From NCBI RefSeq assembly GCF_004005935.1, contig NZ_SACQ01000009.1:1-64000 (forward strand): 64,000 bases of DNA, in the 5' to 3' direction. Both the position numbers and the translations under genes were made by a program. Within the stretch, counting starts at the first letter, position 1. Each line of letters opens with the position of its first letter. This document shows, one piece after another, positions 52,907 through 62,722 of this stretch. This DNA is from Neptunomonas marina (GTDB lineage Bacteria; Pseudomonadota; Gammaproteobacteria; Pseudomonadales; Balneatricaceae). The notes beneath the pieces were generated by a model. That model saw nothing but the letters and a program-made list of their open reading frames with translations, was not told the origin of the DNA and ran no database searches.

Positions 52907-53874
52907 CCCGCTTTCGTATGCGCCAAAACGCGCTGACTCAAATCATGGGCGCTACGCCAAGCGCCTTCCACGCCGCCAATATCTAACCAGTCACCACAGG
53001 CACCTATGCGGCTTTCTTCACTCCATAGACTGCCAATTACCGGGTTAATATGGCGCGAGTACAGCCAGCGGTGGGTGCGTTTTCCTGTAACGTTAAATGG
53101 GCGTGCTAAGATGGCCGCAAAAGCGCTGAGCAGAGTCTCGTATACCCAATCCGCATCTGCATCTTCGTGTACTCGGCTCCAGTCGGCGTCAGCTTCAATC
53201 ATCCACGTCTCGCGATGCTCTGCGCTGGCTTTACGGCCGGGTTTAGCACTGTCCTTAATAGCGCGAGCAATAACAAGGTGGGGCGCTTCGTAGTGGTTCA
53301 CTTCGGTGCTATCTTCGACCTCCACTTCGATCACGATGACCCAGTTCATGGTGGGCTGTACGCGGCTCGCGATATCTGCAAAGTCAGGCGCTGGGCTCAG
53401 CAAGTAGGCAGCTTGTTGCGCAGGGGCACACACGAATACCGCATCAAATGGGCCATAGGTTTGCTGATCGTCAGTGGTTAGTTGCTTGCGCCCATCGGTA
53501 TGTTCTTGGATCGATGCGATGCGAGTTGCGGCGCATAGTGTTGAGTCTGATAGTAGCGCGCGTGTTAGTGCGCTTTGACGCGGTGTTGCGGTATAGCGCG
53601 TTGGTGCTGAGGTGGCCGGGCTAGAAATATCGCACCACTGAACAATATTGGGCTGGGTTTTTATCCAGTCACGGAACTCGTCGGTTGTTGCATCGAAATA
53701 GGGGGCACCTAGGTCTGCACTTCCCTCTCCTAAACGGCAGCTTGATAGGCGGCCGCCAGTGCCACGGCTTTTTTCAAATACGGTGGTGGCGATGCCCGCT
53801 TTCGTAAGCTGCTGGGCTAGGTAGCATCCTGCTAACCCGGCACCGATGATAGCCGCGTTTTGAATATCACTCAT
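52903..53874 (-). CDS. Renalase-like FAD/NAD(P) oxidoreductase
   Basis: The 323-residue flavoprotein has AAIIGAGLAGCYLAQQL and VFEKSRGTGGRLSS at the FAD site. It ends WLDIGGVEGAWRSAHDLSQRVL, as in bacterial renalase-like proteins, which oxidise isomeric forms of NAD(P)H. ATG 53874 lies two bases after the DUF6482 stop. No ECF motif is found upstream, so it seems to lie outside the regulon despite touching it tail to tail. Confidence 0.85.
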   Translation of the reverse strand: MSDIQNAAIIGAGLAGCYLAQQLTKAGIATTVFEKSRGTGGRLSSCRLGEGSADLGAPYFDATTDEFRDWIKTQPNIVQWCDISSPATSAPTRYTATPRQSALTRALLSDSTLCAATRIASIQEHTDGRKQLTTDDQQTYGPFDAVFVCAPAQQAAYLLSPAPDFADIASRVQPTMNWVIVIEVEVEDSTEVNHYEAPHLVIARAIKDSAKPGRKASAEHRETWMIEADADWSRVHEDADADWVYETLLSAFAAILARPFNVTGKRTHRWLYSRHINPVIGSLWSEESRIGACGDWLDIGGVEGAWRSAHDLSQRVLAHTKAG

Positions 53875-53876
53875 CT

Positions 53877-54176
53877 TTAAAATCTCAATGTCATATCGCG
53901 TTCTTGATGTAGCGAGCTGTTGCCAGCACATGCCTCATCTTGTGGGATGTACTGTTGCAACTTAGCTTGGTGTATCCCCGCTTTGCGGCAGATGGCATAC
54001 GCCTCAGGTAACGACTGTACACGTAGCGGTTGTCGGAGGTGATCGGTAAGCAACTCAATATCATTGCCCTGTTGGGAGGTCACCTCAATCAGCATCGGCT
54101 GAAAACCGTGACGAATAAAACGAACCTGATCAACCTTGTGTTGTTTGGACAGTTTTTTTAGCTCGGAGATCAACAT
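53877..54176 (-). CDS. DUF6482 family protein
   Basis: This protein of about 99 residues starts MLISELKKLSKQHKVDQV and contains LRQPLRVQSLPEAYAICRKAGI and a YIPQDEAC-type ending. The pattern fits the small DUF6482 family of marine gammaproteobacteria. GTG 54179 is an adjacent alternative start. It is co-transcribed with the renalase-like gene. No function is known. Confidence 0.75.
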   Translation of the reverse strand: MLISELKKLSKQHKVDQVRFIRHGFQPMLIEVTSQQGNDIELLTDHLRQPLRVQSLPEAYAICRKAGIHQAKLQQYIPQDEACAGNSSLHQERDMTLRF

Positions 54177-54257
54177 CACTTGTTTACCTATTTAACCACG
54201 TACTCTGTACGTAATTGTTCGGTTTCCGATCACTGTGATAGCGCTTAAGTATGTTTG

Positions 54258-55190
54258 CTAAGCCTGCTGCCAGCGCTTGGCCATTTTCGGCACCAGAGAT
54301 GCATCGGCAAAGAGCTGGATAAAATGAAATAGCACACACACCAGAATGGCCTCACCCACTTGTTGGTTCAAGGCTGCTAAAACACTTACTGCAACAGGCA
54401 GTGTTTTTTGCGAGCTGGTGAGCAATAGCGCGACAACGCCCTCATTTGGGGTTTTCAGTAATCGGCTAGCCATCCAAGCGAGTGCCATCAAACCAAAGTG
54501 CACGACAAAGGTTGCGATAAGGATTTTAAGTAGCACCCCCCATTCCAACGAGCGGAAGACATCGTTAGAACTTGATAGCGACATCCAAACCGCTGCGATA
54601 ACGCAACTAGAGGGAAGGTACTGCAAAACAATATGATTCGGCGACAGGCTTAACAGGCGCTTTGCAGCGAGGCCACCGATAAAGGGTAGTAGCACCAGTA
54701 ATATTAATTTAAAAAGCAGGTCCCAAGGCGATAGCGCGATGCCATCTGCTCCGCCAAGTGTCAGCGATAGCATCATTGGAATCGTGAACACACCGATGAC
54801 ATTGAGAATCACAGTGATCATCAATGCCCAAAGTGCGTTGCCTCCGGCCAATTGCGTCATGACGATACAGGTTGAGAGCGTGGAGGGCACCGTTGCTTTA
54901 ACGATCAGCCCAAGCGCCATACCACTGCCAAACGCTAAAAAGTGTGCGACGACGCTACCCAGCAGAGGGGCGAGGAGCAGGGTGATGATGCCAGCTGCCG
55001 CTAGCGCGGAGAAGAAGTGCTTATCTTTCGGAAGCTCGCTTAGCTTGGTTTGATAGCCGTTCACGATAAAGATCGCGACGACCGTCCAAGGGATCAACCC
55101 CAGCTCTTTCAGTTGGTTACCCAATGCGGGGAATAGCCATGCGACGACAAAGCTTATCAGTAGCCCAACAGGGAGAAATAGATTCTTCAC
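54258..55190 (-). CDS. BASS-family (bile acid:Na+ symporter-like) transporter
   Basis: The 310-residue protein has nine or ten membrane segments with LIVKATVPSTLSTCIVMTQLAGGN and LLTSSQKTLPVAVSVLAAL. These are the two crossover regions that bind sodium in this family (SBF-like subgroup). It likely imports an organic anion with sodium. It lies upstream of DUF6482 in the same orientation, but the gap of about 80 bases leaves co-transcription open. Confidence 0.88.
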   Translation of the reverse strand: MKNLFLPVGLLISFVVAWLFPALGNQLKELGLIPWTVVAIFIVNGYQTKLSELPKDKHFFSALAAAGIITLLLAPLLGSVVAHFLAFGSGMALGLIVKATVPSTLSTCIVMTQLAGGNALWALMITVILNVIGVFTIPMMLSLTLGGADGIALSPWDLLFKLILLVLLPFIGGLAAKRLLSLSPNHIVLQYLPSSCVIAAVWMSLSSSNDVFRSLEWGVLLKILIATFVVHFGLMALAWMASRLLKTPNEGVVALLLTSSQKTLPVAVSVLAALNQQVGEAILVCVLFHFIQLFADASLVPKMAKRWQQA

Positions 55191-55255
55191 ATGCCCATCT
55201 CTTATTGTGCGGCAGGGGGGGGAATTATTTCACGGATTCCGTAGCGCATAAACAC

Positions 55256-55281
55256 AAAAGCCGCCCTTAGTTGGCGGCTTT
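55256..55281 (-). terminator. Terminator after cysK
   Basis: AAAGCCGCC and GGCGGCTTT pair with a 7-base loop. On the minus strand the hairpin ends in TTTT, about 20 bases after the cysK stop. Confidence 0.85.
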
Positions 55282-55300
55282 GTTAATGGTAGTGATGTGC

Positions 55301-56269
55301 TTATTGGTTAAGTTCGTTTTCTGTGAACATACCATCAAACAGCAGCGTGGATAGGTAACGCTCGCCAGAGTCAGGCAACAGCACAACAATCTTTTTACCT
55401 TTATGTTCTGGCTGTTGAGCAACACGCAACGCGGCAGCGGTGGCGGCACCGCATGAGATGCCAGCCAAAATACCCTCTTTTTGCATCAATAGACGTGCGG
55501 TTTCCATCGCTTCTTCGTTGCTGACCTGTTCAACCTGATCCACCAACGATAGATCTAAGTTACCCGGTACAAAGCCTGCGCCGATTCCCTGAATCTTATG
55601 AGGTGCTGGCTGAACCGTTTCGTTGTTAAGTGTTTGGGTAATAACGGGTGAGTCAACCGGTTCTACCGCTACGCTAGTGATCGCTTTGCCTTGAACCTCT
55701 TTGATATAGCGTGAGACACCCGTGATCGTTCCGCCGGTGCCAACACCTGCCACAAACAACTCGATCTCACCTTCCGTATCTTCCCAAATTTCAGGACCGG
55801 TTGTTTTTACATGAATCTCTGGGTTTGCAGGGTTCTGGAACTGTTGCAGCATCAGCGTGGTGTCGGGAGCTTCATCAACCAGCTCTTGTGCTTTCTCGAT
55901 GGCACCTTTCATACCTTTTTCTGGTGCTGTGAGGACGATCTCAGCGCCCAGCGCCTTCATGAGCTTACGGCGCTCAATACTCATAGAAGAGGGCATCGTG
56001 AGCTTCAACTTGTAACCACGGGACGCAGCAACAAACGCCAGCGCAATGCCGGTATTGCCGCTGGTGGGCTCGACCAGCGTCATCCCTGGTTTGAGCTGAC
56101 CAGACTCTTCCGCTGACCAGATCATGCTGGCACCGATTCGGCATTTAACGGAGCCTGCTGGGTTGCGGGATTCGATCTTCGCGTAGATCTCTGCATCGGG
56201 TGCTAAACGTGCCAGTCTGACGAGAGGAGTTCGGCCAATAGTGAGTGAGTTGTCCTGAAACGCTTTCAT
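55301..56269 (-). CDS. cysK: Cysteine synthase A
   Basis: CysK makes L-cysteine from O-acetylserine and sulfide using PLP. The 322-residue protein has the cofactor lysine Lys42 in [10 protein letters not shown], the substrate loop PTSGNTG, the phosphate-binding [10 protein letters not shown], and [11 protein letters not shown] near the end. The PAGSVK form is typical of CysK. It is monocistronic with its own terminator. Confidence 0.94.
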   Translation of the reverse strand: MKAFQDNSLTIGRTPLVRLARLAPDAEIYAKIESRNPAGSVKCRIGASMIWSAEESGQLKPGMTLVEPTSGNTGIALAFVAASRGYKLKLTMPSSMSIERRKLMKALGAEIVLTAPEKGMKGAIEKAQELVDEAPDTTLMLQQFQNPANPEIHVKTTGPEIWEDTEGEIELFVAGVGTGGTITGVSRYIKEVQGKAITSVAVEPVDSPVITQTLNNETVQPAPHKIQGIGAGFVPGNLDLSLVDQVEQVSNEEAMETARLLMQKEGILAGISCGAATAAALRVAQQPEHKGKKIVVLLPDSGERYLSTLLFDGMFTENELNQ

Positions 56270-56438
56270 TGTGCAACCTTTCTGTTATTCCGTTGGGTTA
56301 TGATAAATCGAGTTTACCGTGCTGATTGGCTATTTTCATCGATTCGTTCGCTATATGGTTATGTTCTAATGTAATTAATGAATGATCAGCAAGATAAAGT
56401 GCTATATTAGCGGCGTTTAACTGAATTGGGGTCATGTG

Positions 56439-56921
56439 ATGCGGTTTTTAATTAAGATGCTAGCACCGATTATCTTTGCGCTGGCCTACGGAGTATTTCG
56501 TTCTAGCTTTTTTAAACGTTCGCGCAAGCGCCACGAGTGGCTCATGAAGATCTTTCGCTTCTGTGCCGATAATGACCACACTAAAGCGCTCTCTGTATAT
56601 GGGCACCTGTTACACTTTCGGGGTGATGGGGTCGAAAATCGTATTCAAGGCGGTATCTATCTGCAACGCGCTGCCGATCACGGTGATATGAAAGCTCAAT
56701 ATCAGATGGGCCGTATCTTTGAAGAGGGGTTTGAACACTATTTCTCAGCCAATGAAGAGAAGGCGTTGCGTTACTATCAGCAAGCGGCTGAGCAAGGCCA
56801 TACATTAGCCATTTCACGATTGATGAAAGTGTTTTCTAGCGGCGAGTTAGGGCAATCGGCGGATGCTGCGAAAGCGGAGATGTGGCAACGCCGGCAGCCT
56901 GCGCTACCGACATCGCCTTGA
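56439..56921 (+). CDS. Sel1-repeat protein with N-terminal membrane anchor
   Basis: The product of about 160 residues has an N-terminal hydrophobic segment (MLAPIIFALAYGVF). Two Sel1-like repeats follow (IQGGIYLQRAADHGDMKAQYQMGRIFEEG and NEEKALRYYQQAAEQGHTLAISRL). Such repeats mediate protein contacts. ATG 56439 is preceded by an in-frame GTG 56436. It converges on the DUF4139 gene, with 3 bases between the ends. The partner is unknown. Confidence 0.82.
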   Translation: MRFLIKMLAPIIFALAYGVFRSSFFKRSRKRHEWLMKIFRFCADNDHTKALSVYGHLLHFRGDGVENRIQGGIYLQRAADHGDMKAQYQMGRIFEEGFEHYFSANEEKALRYYQQAAEQGHTLAISRLMKVFSSGELGQSADAAKAEMWQRRQPALPTSP

Positions 56922-56924
56922 GAG

Positions 56925-58337
56925 TTATTTTCGATCAGTCAGGCGCACGCGTATACGCATAACGGTATCTGTCTTTCCGCTGGCTGATATCGCCCACTTA
57001 GCCGCGCCACCGCTGGTTTCGGTGGGCTTAAAGGTGCTACTTTCAAGCTTCCATGGTTGCGAAAACATCGCGCCTATCTCCACTTGACGCGGTTGAGCCG
57101 CTGCGTTTTTTATCGTCAATTCATACTCGACAATAGCGCCGTCAAAGGTGTTTTCAAACGCGGTTTGTTTGCGTGTGATGGTGACATCGAACGCCGCACC
57201 GGTGCTCAGTTCGATCTGCTCACCACGGGATGTCTGCGGTAGCTGCGCGCCGCCGATATAGTGCAGCTCTGACTGCCCATCGGGCGCAAACATTCTTACG
57301 TTACCGCCGGGTAGCGCCTTATCTAACCCACTCTCTGCACTATTTTTAAAGCGAATGATATTTTCCGGTTTGCTTTTGCTTGTATGACTATCGATATGGT
57401 TACCAACATAAAATTGATATCGCTGCAGCGACTGCACCGGTACGTTGCTTGCGCTTAATAGCGGCACTTGGGTGCGTTGTTGGTCTTGTAGGGTGATCGG
57501 TTCTGGCAAGGTGTATAGCTTATACTCGCCAATATTCTGTGGTCCGCTACCTGCTTGGCTCTCGTCTGCCATGGCAGCGGCCATTAGTACCTCTTTGCGG
57601 CGCATAACCGGTGCGTTTCGGACTTGGTTTACATCACCTGCGAGTAAACGAAAACGAGCATTTTCGAGCGCTGTGCCGGTATTGTTCATCAGCGATGCCA
57701 AACCATCGATGTTGAGGCGGTCTTGCGCCTCGTTAAGCGTCATCACGTAATCCATCTGCCAGCGTAAACCGCTGCTTAGGTAACTTAGCGTTGCGTTGCT
57801 AGGCTGCTCAGTTCCGGCTGTACGGAAGGTTAGGCTCGGCTTGATGAGCAGATCGGACGGTTTCTCGGGAAAGATAATGCGCCAATCGCCATTCATCGGC
57901 ACTGTTTCGACTCGTGCATTGTTCTCGACGAGCATTGTCGCACCGTCCACGCTGAGTAGAGTGACGTTTTGTTGGATCTCTTGTCCGGAGGGTTGCACAC
58001 GTGACAGTGTGACCTGCTTGCCAAGATAGTGCGTTAGCATGGCGTGGTAGTTGACCACTGCGCTATTGAGCGTTTGCTCCTTGATACGGCCCGCATTGGT
58101 AATTTGCAGCGTCTCTGTCTGCATCTGCTGGCTGACGTCCCGCACCACCACTCTGTCTGCGCTGTCGAGCTTAGGCAGTGCTCGGGTATCCTGAATTAGC
58201 CCAAGGTTGTCGGAATAGAGTGTTACCGCGAGATCTTGCTGCGCTTCTGCGGTAATCGTTACGGGTTGTTGTGCTGCAAGCGTTGAAGTCGACGCAAACA
58301 AAGAGATAACAATTGCTGCACGCAGGTTATGCTTCAT
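56925..58337 (-). CDS. DUF4139 domain exported protein
   Basis: The 470-residue protein has a signal peptide (cleavage near TLAA-QQ) and the DUF4139 pattern: LTLYSDNLGLIQDTR-type start (VTLYSDNLGLIQDTRALPK), LSYLSSGLRWQMDYVMTL, and YELTIKNAAAQPRQVEIG. DUF4139 proteins are beta-rich, exported and of unknown role. It lies 24 bases after the pseudokinase-FGE gene and is co-transcribed with it. Confidence 0.87.
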   Translation of the reverse strand: MKHNLRAAIVISLFASTSTLAAQQPVTITAEAQQDLAVTLYSDNLGLIQDTRALPKLDSADRVVVRDVSQQMQTETLQITNAGRIKEQTLNSAVVNYHAMLTHYLGKQVTLSRVQPSGQEIQQNVTLLSVDGATMLVENNARVETVPMNGDWRIIFPEKPSDLLIKPSLTFRTAGTEQPSNATLSYLSSGLRWQMDYVMTLNEAQDRLNIDGLASLMNNTGTALENARFRLLAGDVNQVRNAPVMRRKEVLMAAAMADESQAGSGPQNIGEYKLYTLPEPITLQDQQRTQVPLLSASNVPVQSLQRYQFYVGNHIDSHTSKSKPENIIRFKNSAESGLDKALPGGNVRMFAPDGQSELHYIGGAQLPQTSRGEQIELSTGAAFDVTITRKQTAFENTFDGAIVEYELTIKNAAAQPRQVEIGAMFSQPWKLESSTFKPTETSGGAAKWAISASGKTDTVMRIRVRLTDRK

Positions 58338-58361
58338 AGCTGATCATCCTATGGATCGGAA

Positions 58362-60329
58362 TTAGTTTGAGGTATCCAAAGCAACGCGGAATCCCCAAGT
58401 ATTACGTGTGGCATTGAGTGGATGCCGGTAACGGCTGGCAGGGCGTATCACGCGGTCGATATCGAACCATGAACCGCCACGCATGACTCGGCTTTGACAG
58501 TTACCACTTAAGCGGGCGCTACCATCCGTTGGGTGGCCGTTGTAGCTGCTGGTGTAGCAGTCTTGGACCCATTCATCAACATTGCCGCTCATGTCATGTA
58601 ACCCCCAAGGGCTCTCTTTCACAGAGCCCACCGGTGCTGGCCGTTTGCCATCCCATTGCGTGCCACACCCATCACAGACTGCGTGTGCTGGTGAAAGTTC
58701 ATCGCCCCACCAGTAGGCTGTTGTGGTTCCCGCTCGTGCTGCGTATTCCCATTCGGCTTCTGACGGCAGGCGGTATGGTTGCCCTGTTTGTGCTGCGAGC
58801 CATTGTGTGTAGGCTTGAGCGTCGTTCCAGCTCACATTGATCACCGGTTGTTGGCCGCGTCCCCAGCCTTCATCAGCTGGAAGTTTACGGCCTGTGGCCT
58901 GAGCGAATTGATCATACTCTGCGAAGGTGACTTCGTATTTTGCTAACGCAAACGGCTTTTCTATCGTGACGGTCAATGTCGGTTTTTCATTATCATCACC
59001 TTTGCCAGCGCTATCGCCCATTGTGAAGCTACCCGCTGGTAATATCACCATACGGGGGCCAAAGCCGCCTACGGTGAGTTCATCGCGAAATGTGCTTAAG
59101 CCGCTCGACTCACTAGGTGAAGAGGGGGCTGCTCCGGCAGCGGCCGCTTGCTCAGCTTGCGCGAGGCTTTGCTGCAGTGCGGCGACGGCCAGCTCGTGCT
59201 CTTGCGCGCGGGCTTTCCAATTTTCTGCCTGCGCTTTCCAAGCATTGATGCTGTCGGTCATCATCGCTTGCTGCTGGCTAAGTAGTAAAAAGCTAACCGA
59301 GAGACCAGCGACAGCGCCCAAACCAAAGGCGATACCCAAACCGATTGCGCTAAAGCGGCGTGATCGTTTGGGCTCTGACTCAGCTGTTTTTTTGGCTGCT
59401 TGGCTACTGGGTGTTTCGGTGGCTACGCTGCTGTCGCGAGTGTCCGTTTCATCGAGGGATGGATCTGCTGCTTCTTCGGTCGTGTCCTGTTCAAAGAGGC
59501 CTTCGATCAGTGCTGTTGCGTTTTGGGCGCGCTCTTCAGGTAAGGTGCTTAAACTTGCTTCAAGCTGTGACCACTTTGAGCCAAGTTTCGATAAAGGCTT
59601 AAGACGCCGCTGTACCCGTTCAGCTTCGCTTTCGTTGGCGCTGAACGGGTGCGCTGCTGTTAGCGTCGCGTAGACCATGGCTGCAATGGAGTAGCTGTCG
59701 GCATTCAGTGGGAGAGGGTTTTCATGATACGCCTCGGGTGGCTGATAGGCTGCCGCCATAAAAGGTGGCTCCAATGCGACAGCTACCTCTTTAAGTAGTT
59801 TGCGAGGATTTATCGGTAGGATCTTTACGCCACCTTTCCGGTTTATGTAGATAAGATCCGGCGCGAGAGCGCCATGGGCATCGCGCAGCTTTTGCACTAA
59901 AGCATCGGTTGCAGATGCAAGCTGCAGTAAAAGGCCGCGTTGCTGTGTCTCTTTTAGTTTCTTGGAGCGCTTATCGTCGATAAGGGTTTGTAACGTCGGG
60001 CCATCGAGCCTTTCGGTGGTGAAAAAAAGCATCCCACCTTTGTGCACAAAGTAGCCAAACGTCTGTGCAATGTGCTTATGCTTGAGGTTTTTTGCAAAGA
60101 TAATCTGCTTTTTGAACTCAGCTAAAAATGGTTTGCTGCGGATCAATTGTGGGCTAAGTACAAAGAGTGAGACTGGTGTTGGTTTAGGGGTGCTCATATC
60201 TTCGGCATCCCAGCGCTGCCCTAGCGGGTGTGAAACAGCGCTGCCAACCAGTTTAAAGCGATGATGCTCTGGGCCAATAATAAGCCCGTCAGAGAGTTGA
60301 TTCAGTGGAGAGTTGTGTTGCGACGACAT
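58362..60329 (-). CDS. Membrane pseudokinase fused to a formylglycine-generating-enzyme-like domain
   Basis: The 655-residue protein has a Ser/Thr kinase-like domain (about 25-275), an acidic linker, one membrane helix (about 327-350), a coiled coil (about 352-398), and a C-terminal FGE/SUMF1 domain (about 422-655, with NVSWNDAQAYTQWL, RLPSEAEWEYAARAG and GNVDEW). The catalytic HRD is replaced by HGALAPD and the DFG site reads LPINP, so phosphotransfer is unlikely. The FGE domain lacks the paired cysteines of true sulfatase activators after RGGSW. It probably works as a membrane sensor or scaffold with a periplasmic FGE-like domain, and is co-transcribed with the DUF4139 gene. Confidence 0.88.
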   Translation of the reverse strand: MSSQHNSPLNQLSDGLIIGPEHHRFKLVGSAVSHPLGQRWDAEDMSTPKPTPVSLFVLSPQLIRSKPFLAEFKKQIIFAKNLKHKHIAQTFGYFVHKGGMLFFTTERLDGPTLQTLIDDKRSKKLKETQQRGLLLQLASATDALVQKLRDAHGALAPDLIYINRKGGVKILPINPRKLLKEVAVALEPPFMAAAYQPPEAYHENPLPLNADSYSIAAMVYATLTAAHPFSANESEAERVQRRLKPLSKLGSKWSQLEASLSTLPEERAQNATALIEGLFEQDTTEEAADPSLDETDTRDSSVATETPSSQAAKKTAESEPKRSRRFSAIGLGIAFGLGAVAGLSVSFLLLSQQQAMMTDSINAWKAQAENWKARAQEHELAVAALQQSLAQAEQAAAAGAAPSSPSESSGLSTFRDELTVGGFGPRMVILPAGSFTMGDSAGKGDDNEKPTLTVTIEKPFALAKYEVTFAEYDQFAQATGRKLPADEGWGRGQQPVINVSWNDAQAYTQWLAAQTGQPYRLPSEAEWEYAARAGTTTAYWWGDELSPAHAVCDGCGTQWDGKRPAPVGSVKESPWGLHDMSGNVDEWVQDCYTSSYNGHPTDGSARLSGNCQSRVMRGGSWFDIDRVIRPASRYRHPLNATRNTWGFRVALDTSN

Positions 60330-60400
60330 AGCCCGATCCTTTGCAAAGCGTCACGCCATCATAGCTAAGGATGGGCCATGTTTTAAGCCAAATTGTTGAC

Positions 60401-61285
<885 letters not shown>

Positions 61286-61342
61286 TTATACGTTATACCG
61301 CTGTAAAATACGGCTCCCTTTTCTATGACAGTTAGGTGATAC

Positions 61343-61822
61343 ATGGCAGTTGATCAAGAGGTAGTGCTGGGTCATTTCCAGCAACTTTTAAGCGAAATAG
61401 ATACGCTCGTTTTGGCGACGGTTGACTCTGATGGGACTCCCAATGCCAGCGTTGTACCCTATCTACACTGTGAGGGTAGTTTTTACATTTTGACGAGTGG
61501 CCTATCCGAGCACACTCAGCACTTGTTGAGTGAAAAAGATATTGGTGTGCTGGTGTTACGGGATGAACAAGACACACGAAATATTTTTGCTCGCGAGCGC
61601 ATTTCGATGCGATGCGCAGTTGCGCAGGTTACGGAGAATCAAGAAGAGATACTGGATGGTATGGAATCGCAGCTTGGAAAGACCGTAGGGTTATTGCGTA
61701 CGCTACCTGATTTTACGCTCTTTCAGTTAAACCCTAAGAGCGTGCGTTACGTTGCAGGTTTTGGCAAAGCTTATACGGTGAGTTTGGACAAGCATAGCGC
61801 AACGTTGATCACAGGGGCATAG
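61343..61822 (+). CDS. HugZ/pyridoxamine-phosphate-oxidase-fold protein
   Basis: The 159-residue protein has the split-barrel FMN/heme-binding pattern: LVLATVDSDGTPNASVVPYLHCEGSFYILTS, and near the end FQLNPKSVRYVAGFGKAY, which is typical of the HugZ branch involved in heme use. The GFGKAY ending supports HugZ over vitamin B6 oxidase. It is monocistronic and divergent from kdsA. Confidence 0.85.
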   Translation: MAVDQEVVLGHFQQLLSEIDTLVLATVDSDGTPNASVVPYLHCEGSFYILTSGLSEHTQHLLSEKDIGVLVLRDEQDTRNIFARERISMRCAVAQVTENQEEILDGMESQLGKTVGLLRTLPDFTLFQLNPKSVRYVAGFGKAYTVSLDKHSATLITGA

Positions 61823-61836
61823 AGCGTAGTGGGTGG

Positions 61837-62043
61837 TTATACACTGCCACCCATCATCTCTACGATGACTGTTTTCACTAAAAATGCAGCGAGCCCTAAG
61901 CCAAGAGCGAAAAACAGCACAAATGTACCGAACTTGCCTGCGTTAGAGCGCTTTGCAAGATCATAAATAATAAAGAAAACGAAACCGGCAAAAACAACCA
62001 AGCCGACATTGAGCATTAGCGCTTCAACTTCTGCGAGTCTCAT
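61837..62043 (-). CDS. DUF2788 small membrane protein
   Basis: The 68-residue protein has two membrane helices joined by a basic loop (YDLAKRSNAGKFGTFVLFFALGLG), which is the DUF2788 signature. It is a common small gene of unknown function in gammaproteobacteria. It converges on the HugZ-like gene. Confidence 0.85.
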   Translation of the reverse strand: MRLAEVEALMLNVGLVVFAGFVFFIIYDLAKRSNAGKFGTFVLFFALGLGLAAFLVKTVIVEMMGGSV

Positions 62044-62207
62044 ATTAGAAAACCTGTATATACCTGACTGATTTGCTAGGAATTATAACGAGAAATTGAG
62101 CATATTTTCAACAATATTCAGAATTTTCTGAATTTTTACGTTGATGAGAAGTATTGAGGTCGCTTTGAGCGAGCTTGGAAAAGTTTGAGCAATGTTTAGC
62201 TAAGAAA

Positions 62208-62291
62208 TGGTGGTGAGGGGTGGATTCGAACCACCGAAGCTTTCGCGTCAGATTTACAGTCTGATCCCTTTGGCCACTCGGGAACCTCACC
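62208..62291 (-). tRNA. tRNA-Tyr(GTA)
   Basis: On the minus strand GGTGAGG pairs with CCTCACC, followed by discriminator A and encoded CCA. The anticodon loop CTGTAAA gives GTA. A long variable arm and GGTTCGAATCC T-arm are present. Confidence 0.97.
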
Positions 62292-62722
62292 TTGAAGGGG
62301 TGCGTATAATAGGCATGAAAAATATTTGTGTAAAGCAAATATTCGAAAAAATAGTGCTTTTTTTTGCATGAAATTGATTTGTGATTTTTTGTGATAAATT
62401 GAAAATTATTCTTCTAAAAACGCAATCGATTATCGCGTCCCACCACAACTGAAGATAGCCTTAAAGTGACGCGCTTGGCGCACACAAAATCCCGAAAATC
62501 AAGTATTGAAAAAAAAGGCTTTCCCTCTATATTTAGTGGCAACTTTTCGCTGATGCACTAGATGTTGTGTGTTTAATAGCCACTTGGCCACAATTTGTGG
62601 TTTGGTTTTTGGTGGTCTGTTAGAGCAGCGTAAACGTAACCCATTCATAGTGTTTGGTCTTAGGGAAACGTCAGGCCGAGCACCTAGTCGATAATTATTA
62701 GACGGAGCGGAAGAGCGTCGCT
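62292..62722. other. nrdA upstream region
   Basis: There is no gene in about 430 bases. The left part is strongly AT-rich and may bind DnaA, Fis or H-NS-like factors. The right part holds two NrdR boxes and the nrdA promoter. Confidence 0.6.
62524..62570 (+). promoter_or_regulatory. Pair of NrdR boxes
   Basis: CCTCTATATTTAGTGG (62524-62539) and GCACTAGATGTTGTGT (62555-62570) both fit the NrdR consensus ACACWATATATWGTGT with mismatches. The gap is 15 bases, so the centres lie 31 bases apart, about three helical turns, as in known NrdR-controlled promoters. NrdR represses ribonucleotide reductase genes when dATP is plentiful. Confidence 0.8.

Noticed and set aside
58929-59673. Plus-strand Ser/Ala-rich frame opposite the pseudokinase gene
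   Set aside because: It is the antisense shadow of the coiled-coil and linker codons, without start signal or domain.
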